A DNA stretch of 57,313 bases from Clostridia bacterium (lineage in GTDB: Bacteria; Bacillota_A; Clostridia; Oscillospirales; Acutalibacteraceae). The DNA is taken from positions 1-57,313 of the forward strand of contig RZYX01000003.1 of NCBI GenBank assembly GCA_009930155.1, given 5' to 3'. The notes under the pieces were generated by a model. The model was given only the letters and a program-made list of their open reading frames with translations. It did no database searches and was not told the DNA's origin. How positions within the stretch are numbered: position 1 is the stretch's first letter; the number at the start of each line of letters is the position of its first letter. Shown here one piece after another: positions 50,298-57,313 of the stretch. The translations under genes and the position numbers were made by a program.

Positions 50298-50678
50298 CTA
50301 TGCGTTATCTTTTGTTGTTATTTTATTTGCCTCTATCCAAGTAATACGCAAATCTTCAACGAGTGGAAGAACTTGATCGATTGGATTTTTATCTTTTTTA
50401 AACTCAGCTTTCATGATTTCATTGCCAATGAAATCATAAATTGCATGCAAATCTTCTGAGATTTCATACTGCATATCGAGTATATTTCCAAGATAAAAGA
50501 AGATGTCCTTACTACGGCGTAAGCAGGTGTCAAATAATTCTATATTGCCATCATCAAACACCATAGATGCCGTTCTCAGATTTTTTGTAGCCTCATTCAA
50601 TAAAAGAACCAATAGCTCACCACTTGTCATGGTTTTAATTGCCTGTTCTTTATAATTTTGCACTGAAGAATATGCCAT
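50298..50678 (-). CDS. fliS: Flagellin export chaperone FliS
   Basis: A 126-aa helical protein. YSSVQNYKEQAIKTMTSGEL and LLVLLLNEATKNLRTA are FliS signatures. FliS caps the disordered C-terminal helices of flagellin before export. It is encoded 32 nt after fliD and ends just before the strong terminator. Confidence 0.93.
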   Translation of the reverse strand: MAYSSVQNYKEQAIKTMTSGELLVLLLNEATKNLRTASMVFDDGNIELFDTCLRRSKDIFFYLGNILDMQYEISEDLHAIYDFIGNEIMKAEFKKDKNPIDQVLPLVEDLRITWIEANKITTKDNA

Positions 50679-50710
50679 ATCAACCGTCCCTTTTGTTTTT
50701 TATTTATGAT

Positions 50711-53419
50711 CTATTGACCTAAAGAAGAAAAGTACTCGCTTTGAGAATTCATCTTAGCTATCAAAGTTTCAAGTGCGGTAAATTTGCTATACCATCTTGT
50801 TTCTTCCGACTTAAGAGTATCTTTAAAAGTTGCAACTGTTTTGTCTATATTAGAAATTTGCTTTGAGAGTGCGCTTGAGTCTCCACTGCTGGAAGTCGTT
50901 TTTCCTGCTAATGAAACAAGAGTTCCTTGCCCTCTTGCAGAACCGACTACCGCATCCTGTAAAACGCCTTGTAGCTTTGATGCTATTCCATTTTCAGAAG
51001 TAAATATATCTGAAACTTTATTAGGATCTTCTGATATTGCTTTACGAAGCTTATCTTCATCAATTGTCAACAGTCCGCCAAGTTTCCACTCGCCCGTTGT
51101 TATTCCAATATTATAAAGGGAACCAGCATCTTCAACAACCTCACTCATTGCTCTTCTCATTTTTGAAAGAACCGTATTAAGCGCACTGTCATTTCTAAGA
51201 AGACCTAGCTGAGCTTTTTCTTCCCATATCTCAACTTCTTTATCAGACATTTCTTCTTTTTGTTCGTCAGTAAGAGGAAGATATTTTTCGCTTGAACCAT
51301 AATCAACTCCGTACCGTTTTTCTGTTACCTTGCCTTGAATATTCTCAACGATTTTGTTGTATTCAGTTATAAATTCTTTCACCTTATTTATAACGCCATC
51401 AACATCACTGTTGGTTGTAAAAGTTATATTCTCTTCAACTTCACCACTTTCCATTCCCTTTACATCAAAAGTAACTCCGTCCATTTCAAAGGAATTTGTG
51501 CTTCTGTTAATGGTTGAAAAGTTTTTGCCACCGTCAAAGCTCATAACAGCTGTAAAATCATCGCCTGCTGATATTTCATAGCCATCAGCTGCGTTGCCTT
51601 TGGTTCCAAAAAGGGAAAGTCCAAGATTAGATGTGCCAACATCTTCAATGTCAACCTTACTCTGTGCTCCCATTTCGTCTGCCATTACACTAAACTTGTC
51701 TGTCACTGATGAGTAAGAAATTGTAACTCCCACTTCAGCATCCCTGTTTATTGTTGAGATAACATCGCCTAGCATTGTATCGCCCGTAAACTCAAAAGTT
51801 TTGCCATTTACGCTCAATTTATATTTGCCATCTGCATCGGCAACAAGAGGCGTTGTAAGAGTATCTTTAATCTGGTCAATAGTCTTTATATACTCAAGCC
51901 TGTTTGATTCGCCGCTTATCATATGTAATGCTCCATTTTCGCCAAGGATGCCTGAAGCACTAGAATTTTGCACTGTGATTATATGGCTTGGATCGGTCGC
52001 CTCAAAGCTAAGCTTTCCCGCTGTTTCAGAAACTGTTACTTTTCCTACACCATACTGCTTATCAATTGAATCTTGTAAATATGTCTTTAGACCCGAAACG
52101 GTTGAGAACTGGTCTTTTTCGCTTTCATTAAAGCTGATTTTTTTAGAAACTCCATTTAAGCTTAATGTAAGCGTTGTTCCTGAAAGAGTTTCTGAAAGTT
52201 GCTTTGTTTCCGCCTCAATAGCTTTTGCAACATCTATTGTTCCAGTTACAGAAGTTGTTCCTTCTTCACCCTCTGGTGTAACTGAAAAGCCAAGCCCTGC
52301 AAGAAACTTTTCGTTTCCTCCCGTTACTTTGATTTTTCCATCTGCACCAAGTGAGGTTATAGTCATTTCTAAACTGTCATTTATAGAAACAGAAATCTTA
52401 TCTTTTAGCGAAGTATTGCTTGAAACCGCTGTGTCATATGCATCTTGAAGCTCTTGCTTTTGCAATGCTTTTGCACCTGCTGTAAAGCTACCGCCTGCAT
52501 CCTTTTCAAGTGCCCCTGCCGTAAATCTAAAATCCGTTTTAAGCGAAAGATATGAGTCGTTAGTTGCGCCATCTACATTAAGCTTTACATATGAACTGGC
52601 AAACCTATTGGCTTCAAAAAAGCTTTTATCCTCAAGCTCTCTTGTTCCAGCTATTTCAGAAAGCCCATCTGGCTCTGGCGTTTTATAAAGTCCAAGACTT
52701 GTAAGCAAATTGTTGCTTCCACCAACTATTTTTAAGTCATTGGTAGGCTCTGACCCAATCTGACTAAGCTTTAGTTTTCCATCGCCATCAACACTAAATT
52801 CAAGTTTATCTTTAAGAGATGTATTGTTGCTCAACTGTTCATTAAGTTCGTCAACAACCTTTGCAATATTTGTGCTGTCGCTTGCAGAAGAATCAAGATA
52901 AAAACTACTGCTAACAGTTAGTTTCTGTGTTGTTCCACCATAGCTTAACGATATTGAATTTCCTGCAATTGTATTGTTCTCCCATGAATCATAAATCGTT
53001 CCTGATGAAAGCTCCTGCGTTGAAACCTGATGACTTGATGTGAAAGCTGTTTTGCTCGCGAGTTGCTGAATGTCTTTAATAACAACATTTTCAACGGCTT
53101 GGCTGTTGCCTGTTGCCGTAACATTTGATGAAGAACTTGTTATTGATGATGAACTAAAAAACTTTTCACTAAGTATGCTAGATGAGCTACTGGAAAACTG
53201 AAAATACTTATTATAAAAGCTACTCATCTGCGATGTCACATTCTGGTATGCGCTCTGTTTCCACGAAAGAATTTGCTTGTTTTGCAGTTGCTTTGTAATT
53301 TTTGACCTTGTGGTTGATGTAAGCTGCTCTACAAGGTCATCTGTATCAAGACCGGACATAAGACCTGAAATGCCCTTACGCCCTGATATACTCGAGTACG
53401 AATTTATATTAATCGACAT
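50711..53419 (-). CDS. fliD: Flagellar filament cap protein FliD, enlarged
   Basis: A 902-aa cap protein. The N-terminal GISGLMSGLDTDDLVEQLTS and the C-terminal FTALETLIAKMNSQSEYFSSLG are FliD-type. FliD proteins are commonly 400-700 residues; here the Ser/Thr/Lys-rich D2-D3 region is expanded by repeated Ig-like or FlgE-like domains between residues 130 and 650. It forms the cap at the filament tip, promotes flagellin folding, and may carry adhesin functions. ATG 53419 follows AAGGAGGTTATTTAT. A sigma-D-type promoter lies about 80 nt upstream. Confidence 0.93.
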   Translation of the reverse strand: MSININSYSSISGRKGISGLMSGLDTDDLVEQLTSTTRSKITKQLQNKQILSWKQSAYQNVTSQMSSFYNKYFQFSSSSSSILSEKFFSSSSITSSSSNVTATGNSQAVENVVIKDIQQLASKTAFTSSHQVSTQELSSGTIYDSWENNTIAGNSISLSYGGTTQKLTVSSSFYLDSSASDSTNIAKVVDELNEQLSNNTSLKDKLEFSVDGDGKLKLSQIGSEPTNDLKIVGGSNNLLTSLGLYKTPEPDGLSEIAGTRELEDKSFFEANRFASSYVKLNVDGATNDSYLSLKTDFRFTAGALEKDAGGSFTAGAKALQKQELQDAYDTAVSSNTSLKDKISVSINDSLEMTITSLGADGKIKVTGGNEKFLAGLGFSVTPEGEEGTTSVTGTIDVAKAIEAETKQLSETLSGTTLTLSLNGVSKKISFNESEKDQFSTVSGLKTYLQDSIDKQYGVGKVTVSETAGKLSFEATDPSHIITVQNSSASGILGENGALHMISGESNRLEYIKTIDQIKDTLTTPLVADADGKYKLSVNGKTFEFTGDTMLGDVISTINRDAEVGVTISYSSVTDKFSVMADEMGAQSKVDIEDVGTSNLGLSLFGTKGNAADGYEISAGDDFTAVMSFDGGKNFSTINRSTNSFEMDGVTFDVKGMESGEVEENITFTTNSDVDGVINKVKEFITEYNKIVENIQGKVTEKRYGVDYGSSEKYLPLTDEQKEEMSDKEVEIWEEKAQLGLLRNDSALNTVLSKMRRAMSEVVEDAGSLYNIGITTGEWKLGGLLTIDEDKLRKAISEDPNKVSDIFTSENGIASKLQGVLQDAVVGSARGQGTLVSLAGKTTSSSGDSSALSKQISNIDKTVATFKDTLKSEETRWYSKFTALETLIAKMNSQSEYFSSLGQ

Positions 53420-53498
53420 ATAAATAACCTCCTTATGTTTGTCTGTTAAAATCTAAAAAAATAGAACAATCCCTAAAAATAAAAAACTCTATAATAGT

Positions 53499-53526
53499 AT
53501 ATCGGAAAAACAAACATCAAAATTTA
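53499..53526 (-). promoter_or_regulatory. Sigma-D-type promoter of fliD-fliS
   Basis: On the minus strand TAAA, 16 nt, TCCGATAT. It lies in the 302-bp divergent gap between fliD and the HD-GYP gene, which otherwise holds only the plus-strand promoter at 53634. Confidence 0.65.
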
Positions 53527-53633
53527 TCTTTTTATTAATTTTTTTGATACATTTTAAATAAATATGTTGAAAATTGATAGTTTTTATTGATTTTAAATTG
53601 AATTTGTTGTATTGTATAAACATAGATTTTATT

Positions 53634-53662
53634 TTGACATATGTTCCCTATTTTTTTATAAC
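53634..53662 (+). promoter_or_regulatory. Sigma-A promoter of the HD-GYP gene
   Basis: TTGACA, 17 nt, TATAAC, about 60 nt before the ATG at 53722. Confidence 0.65.
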
Positions 53663-53721
53663 TTTAGGGGTTTTTATTTTATTTTTTTGATTTTACTCAA
53701 GGTTGAGGAGAATAAATTCAA

Positions 53722-54795
53722 ATGGTTAATTTTGTTTCTGTCGGTCATCTAAAACCTGGCATGTTATTGGCAAGGGATATATACGGTATAGACAGCTGTA
53801 CATCAAAAGTTATAATGTTAAGATCTGGTCAAAAATTGACTCTTTCTATCATTACAAAAATGATGTGTATGGAGCAGCTTACAGGTGTATATATTCAATC
53901 CGATGAATGCTTTGACAACGAAAACCAATTAGTTGATACCAAAACTAAAAAAGAAATTCTTGATAGCATACAAAAAATTTATGATTTATCTGCAAGAACA
54001 ACCGAAACATTGTATGCAGACACTATTTCTCACGCAAACATTATAATTGAAAAACTTGTTGATACAATTGTTGATAACCCCAACATATATATCGACATTC
54101 ACAGTTTGCGTATTTATGATGACTGTACCTACAATCATTCTTTAGGCGTAACGGTTTTATCCATTGCAATTGGAAAAGCTCTTGGTCTTTCAAAAAAAAG
54201 TCTTTCACAACTTGCACTTTGCGCTCTACTTCATGATATCGGCAAAATGCATGTGCCTATTGAAATAATTTCAAAACCTGGCAAGCTTACAGATGAAGAA
54301 TTTGCAGAAATTAAAAAGCACCCTTGCAAAGGCGGAAGTATATTACAAAAGAATGATCTTGTTTCGGGCCTTGTTCTAAGCGGTGTTATAAGTCACCACG
54401 AAAAGGTTGATGGAACAGGTTATCCTAACGGGCTACGAGGCAAGCACATCCCTTTGTTTGGAAGAATCGTATCTTGTGCAGATGTTTATGATGCCCTCAC
54501 TTCAACTCGCCCATATCGCACTCCTGCAACTCCAGCAGAAGCCATTGAATACATAATGGGTAGTGCTGGCCGTCAATTTGACAGAGGTGTTGTAAAGGGT
54601 TTTCTTAAGTGCATTTCACCTTATCCTGTTGGAAGCTGTGTTAGCTTAAGCACAGGAGAAAAAGCTATTATTGTTGAACAAAACTCTTGCAATCCAATGA
54701 GGCCAAAAATATTTATGATGGATACCCCAACCGTTGTTGTTGATTTATTTAATGATGATCATTATCTAGATGTTGTTATTAATAATCTTTGCTAA
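53722..54795 (+). CDS. HD-GYP domain protein (candidate c-di-GMP phosphodiesterase)
   Basis: A 357-aa protein. The N-terminal 120 residues (VGHLKPGMLLARDIYG) are the DUF3391-like module often fused to HD-GYP. The catalytic core has LLHDIGKMHVP (HD near 170), HHEKVDGTGYP (near 224, the GYP signature) and FGRIVSCADVYDALTS. These residues coordinate the metal centre that opens c-di-GMP. ATG 53722 follows TTGAGGAGAATAAATTCAA. Its position beside fliD, with a PilZ gene opposite, suggests it lowers c-di-GMP to favour swimming. Confidence 0.9.
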   Translation: MVNFVSVGHLKPGMLLARDIYGIDSCTSKVIMLRSGQKLTLSIITKMMCMEQLTGVYIQSDECFDNENQLVDTKTKKEILDSIQKIYDLSARTTETLYADTISHANIIIEKLVDTIVDNPNIYIDIHSLRIYDDCTYNHSLGVTVLSIAIGKALGLSKKSLSQLALCALLHDIGKMHVPIEIISKPGKLTDEEFAEIKKHPCKGGSILQKNDLVSGLVLSGVISHHEKVDGTGYPNGLRGKHIPLFGRIVSCADVYDALTSTRPYRTPATPAEAIEYIMGSAGRQFDRGVVKGFLKCISPYPVGSCVSLSTGEKAIIVEQNSCNPMRPKIFMMDTPTVVVDLFNDDHYLDVVINNLC

Positions 54796-54811
54796 TTTAA
54801 TTCTAATTTTT

Positions 54812-54840
54812 GACACCCAAAAATCGGGTGTCTTTTTTTT
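54812..54840 (+). terminator. Terminator of the HD-GYP gene
   Basis: GACACCC pairs with GGGTGTC; eight T residues follow. Confidence 0.85.
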
Positions 54841-54908
54841 ATTTTTTAATTTATATAAAATAACTACAATATTTTTTAAGCGCTTATAAAACAATATAAG
54901 ATCACAGC

Positions 54909-54940
54909 AAAAACCCTCCACAGACATAGTGGAGGGTTTT
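54909..54940 (-). terminator. Terminator of the PilZ gene
   Basis: AAAACCCTCCAC pairs with GTGGAGGGTTTT; TTTTTGCT follows on the minus strand. It directly abuts the PilZ stop at 54944. Confidence 0.85.
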
Positions 54941-54943
54941 ATA

Positions 54944-55573
54944 TTATTCGTAACGTTTTGCCCTTGAAAGCATTTTCCTTTGCTCCTCAAATATGTACTG
55001 ACAAAGCAAATCTTCTTGTCTACCCGAGTATCTTTCAAACTCACAGCCGCAGCCCAAGCATTTATGATCATCAATTTTACGCTTTACTTTACACTTAAAG
55101 ATTTCAGCTTTTGGCAACGGAAGAACAATAAAAATTCTTTGGTTATCTTCAAGCTCAGCACATGTTTTGATAAGAACTCCACGCAAACTCAAATCCCTAA
55201 CTTTAACTTTAAATGATTTACGCTCATCTAGTTCTTCCGAACCATCATCAATATAACATTTAGTATGCATATTTACTGAAACTCTAAAATATTCACGCTT
55301 TTCAAGGTTTGAAAGAAGTCCAATATTAGATAAATACAGTTCACCCCTGGTTGATTTTAAAACAGTTGCAACAAAGATTTCTCCCGAAGGTTCACCACTA
55401 TGAACCAAAAACTTAACTTTCATTCCACTCTTCAACAATGCCATTTCCCCAACATTGTTTGTTATTTTTATTTTCCCATCTGTAAAGCCAGAAATTCTAC
55501 CAGTAGCAACTATGTCGCCATTCATCGCTAAAATCTCACAGATTTTCGATAAATTACGCTGTGAAAAACCCAT
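54944..55573 (-). CDS. PilZ domain protein, YcgR-like
   Basis: A 209-aa protein with a YcgR-type N-terminal domain (MNGDIVATGRISGFTDGKI) and a C-terminal PilZ domain. EKREYFRVSV carries the RxxxR motif (near 94-98) and VRDLSLRGVLI the DxSxxG motif (near 127), the two c-di-GMP contacts. Such proteins act as flagellar brakes when c-di-GMP is high. ATG 55573 is chosen because AGAGGTG precedes it by 6 nt. It is the last gene of the right-hand minus-strand flagellar operon visible here. Confidence 0.88.
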   Translation of the reverse strand: MGFSQRNLSKICEILAMNGDIVATGRISGFTDGKIKITNNVGEMALLKSGMKVKFLVHSGEPSGEIFVATVLKSTRGELYLSNIGLLSNLEKREYFRVSVNMHTKCYIDDGSEELDERKSFKVKVRDLSLRGVLIKTCAELEDNQRIFIVLPLPKAEIFKCKVKRKIDDHKCLGCGCEFERYSGRQEDLLCQYIFEEQRKMLSRAKRYE

Positions 55574-55648
55574 TAAAGACACCTCTTTTACCACCAACAT
55601 AATACAATAAAAACACACAACAAGTCAATAATTAAAAATAATTCAATT

Positions 55649-55975
55649 CTATTCGTCTATTGAAACATCCATAAGCATTCCTTGTTGGGATTCTTTTTCT
55701 TTTTCCTTATCCTCTTCTGGGTTTGCATATTTTAGGAAATAAACATATATTTCTACAATTGCCTGATAGAGTTCCTGAGGGATTTCAAAGCCCACTTGAA
55801 GCTGTGCCAAAAGTGTTGCAAGAGAATTGTCCTGATATACTGGTACATTATTGTTTTGGGCTACATCTACAATTTTTTGAGCAATATACCCCGACCCTGC
55901 AGCAACAACAACGGGTGCTTTATCTTTTCCCTCATACTTAAGTGCAGCAGCTTTTTTGTTGTCAAATTGTGACAT
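55649..55975 (-). CDS. FlhB C-terminal-like protein (YlqH/FhlB family)
   Basis: A 108-aa protein homologous to the cytoplasmic export-gate domain of FlhB. AAALKYEGKDKAPVVVAAGS and YIAQKIVDVAQNNNVPVYQD match FlhB-C, and IPQELYQAIVEIYVYFLKY closes the unit. It lacks the NPTH autocleavage motif and the membrane part. Such stand-alone copies (YlqH in Bacillus) can partly replace FlhB-C in export switching. It overlaps the upstream FliK-like gene by 14 nt. Confidence 0.85.
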   Translation of the reverse strand: MSQFDNKKAAALKYEGKDKAPVVVAAGSGYIAQKIVDVAQNNNVPVYQDNSLATLLAQLQVGFEIPQELYQAIVEIYVYFLKYANPEEDKEKEKESQQGMLMDVSIDE

Positions 55976-57313
55976 CTATTGAATTCCTCCCCTCATATAT
56001 TTTACGAAGGACTTCATTTTCAACTTTAAATGTTTCTGGAAGAGAAACGACTCGTTTAACATTAAATCCATTGTTTGCAAATATCTTTCCAATGCTTGCT
56101 CTTATTTCATTATCGCTTTCCTTCATACTTTGAGGATAATTTATTTGGCATTCCACAGTGTCGCCAGAAAGACCAACGACAGCCTGAAAATCGCCAAGCC
56201 CTTGTATATCAAACGAGAGATAAAGCTTTTTAGTCCTTGATTCTACATCGTTTTCATGTGTTTTGTTTGCACCATCTTTTTCAACCCATATTTCAGAAAA
56301 CATAAATGTACCATTATAATTTATAGGTAAAAACATATGAGTAAATGGCATAAATGCACTGTTGTCAAGCAATAGTGTTGTAATCGTATCACGCAGCATT
56401 GCCTGCCCAGCACTCGAAAGTTTGTCTTCCGAATTGTTCATTAAAACATCCATAAGCGAATCAATAAATGCATTTTGTGGTTTTTGTATCCCCTGCATTT
56501 CCTTGTTAAAAAGCTCGCTAATTAACATAAGTTTGCTCTGTGGAATGTTTAAATTATAACGGCAAAAATCCATAAGTTCTGAAAATCTTTCTGTCACCTC
56601 TGCCTTACTGCTAACATTAAGCCTTGAAATATCGTGAACAAGAAGTGTTATTCGTTCCCTTGTTTCACCCATATCATTTGATGCTATAACATATTTACCA
56701 AGAGTCGGTATTATATTCTCTTTTAAAATCTTTAGATTTGTTTCAAGCTCGCCCTGTGTGGTAGGATTAGTCAATTTGCTCATTTGGGACTCTATTTCTT
56801 CGCTATACACACGAGGGATATACTTAATTATATCATTAATCTGATTCATTATGCCTGACATAGTTTCTTCGATTGAAAAAAATCCATCGTACGCCTTTAA
56901 AAATCTGCCAAGATAATCCTTAACTTCAGATGTTTCCGCCTCTTGACCTGAAATACTGCGTAATACTTTAAATAAATCAGAATTAAAGCTTGTGCTGTTT
57001 TGTTGCTGAAATAATATGTTGCTTAGCATTTGACCTTCATCCATTTTTATTTCACTTGCAAGCTTTGAAAGCAACGATTCGACTGAGTTTTGTTCGCCAT
57101 TAACTCCTTGTAATGTTTCCTGGGAAACTGCACTTGTAAGAAGCTTTTGCAAGGTTTGAGAAAGCACAGGTGTTTGTTGCATTCTCTGCAAAAACGCCTG
57201 AAAAACCGAATTTCTATTTAATGAAAATTCAAGGTTTCCCTTGTCCGCCTGAGTATTTTGGGCATCTTTTTTAATCACTCGTGATGTATCAATTGTCGCA
57301 AGCGGGTCAGTAC
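55962..57313 (-). CDS. FliK/YlqG-like flagellar protein, 5' end beyond the window
   Basis: The visible part is at least 438 residues and stays open to the right edge (TDPLATIDTSR precedes the first GTG), so the true start is probably outside. The C-terminal quarter (KLYLSFDIQGLGDFQAVVGL, VECQINYPQS) resembles the FliK C-terminal domain that contacts FlhB. The upstream part is helical and Gln/Ser-rich. Its pairing with the FlhB-C-like gene mirrors the ylqG-ylqH pair. It may control hook length or substrate switching, but the canonical FliK gene could lie elsewhere. Confidence 0.65.
   Translation of the reverse strand, partial: TDPLATIDTSRVIKKDAQNTQADKGNLEFSLNRNSVFQAFLQRMQQTPVLSQTLQKLLTSAVSQETLQGVNGEQNSVESLLSKLASEIKMDEGQMLSNILFQQQNSTSFNSDLFKVLRSISGQEAETSEVKDYLGRFLKAYDGFFSIEETMSGIMNQINDIIKYIPRVYSEEIESQMSKLTNPTTQGELETNLKILKENIIPTLGKYVIASNDMGETRERITLLVHDISRLNVSSKAEVTERFSELMDFCRYNLNIPQSKLMLISELFNKEMQGIQKPQNAFIDSLMDVLMNNSEDKLSSAGQAMLRDTITTLLLDNSAFMPFTHMFLPINYNGTFMFSEIWVEKDGANKTHENDVESRTKKLYLSFDIQGLGDFQAVVGLSGDTVECQINYPQSMKESDNEIRASIGKIFANNGFNVKRVVSLPETFKVENEVLRKIYEGRNSIDVTI

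Noticed and set aside
51801..52448. Plus-strand open frame opposite fliD
   Set aside because: Antisense shadow of the Ser/Thr-rich FliD domains; no ribosome site and no family resemblance.

Overview
The window is AT-rich DNA from a flagellated, spore-forming member of the Clostridia. An Oscillospirales/Ruminococcaceae-like host fits best. The evidence is an FlgM-FlgN-FlgK-FlgL-DUF6470-FliW-CsrA-flagellin gene order of the Firmicutes type, a YpeB spore-germination protein, a tetrahydrofolate riboswitch in front of an ECF folate transporter gene, class B sortases, frequent TTG starts behind strong Shine-Dalgarno sequences, and a MecA-like adaptor. Species cannot be assigned from the sequence alone.

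Region 1 (1-14387) is the right end of an integrative and conjugative element (ICE), almost all on the minus strand. Reading leftward from the chromosome junction it holds a 59-aa ORF, parA-parB, a Pro/Thr-stalk lipoprotein, a 1,418-aa thioester/Cna-B adhesin with a sortase signal, a 30-aa membrane peptide, a tight operon of six small unknown proteins, and a large ArdC/MutS-like/N12-methylase protein. That last protein breaks off abruptly into a VirB4-like sequence at the window edge. A tnpV-like gene is nested out of frame inside the methylase gene. Three ICE transcription starts share one promoter layout: an AWATTYGCACATT box, exactly 25 nt, then TATAATATA, with no -35 box. The element ends in the anticodon arm of a host tRNA-Arg(CCU) gene. 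It has cut that gene in two and carries a complete tRNA-Arg(CCU) 53 nt inside the boundary.

Region 2 (14400-42760) is chromosomal. It holds a YerB-like lipoprotein, two unknown membrane proteins, a THF riboswitch with folT, a dCMP-deaminase-like gene, and rsmA with a DUF3784 gene. A minus-strand block nifS-thiI-cinA-pseudosortase-srtB-SpoIID fusion follows, then ypeB, a truncated Rnf-like operon (D-E-A only), mecA, rpe, a small sortase-signal protein, alr and an M28-like membrane protein. Several products look like pseudoenzymes. One sortase homologue has lost its catalytic His and carries a histone-H1-like Lys/Ala/Pro repeat tail. The SpoIID protein has a degenerate CinA module on its cytoplasmic side. 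The M28-like protein has lost its metal ligands, and the RnfA/RnfE-like pair has lost most cluster cysteines.

Region 3 (42800-57313) is a flagellar locus. From right to left it holds a FliK/YlqG-like gene and an FlhB-C-terminal-like gene, a PilZ protein, a plus-strand HD-GYP protein, fliD-fliS-fliT-like, and flgM-flgN-flgK-flgL-DUF6470-fliW-csrA-hag. Three sigma-D-type promoters with a 16-nt spacer precede fliD, flgM and hag. The hag transcript is predicted to have a leader of about 180 nt rich in GGA motifs, the expected target of the adjacent FliW-CsrA switch. PilZ and HD-GYP genes beside the flagellar genes point to cyclic-di-GMP control of motility.
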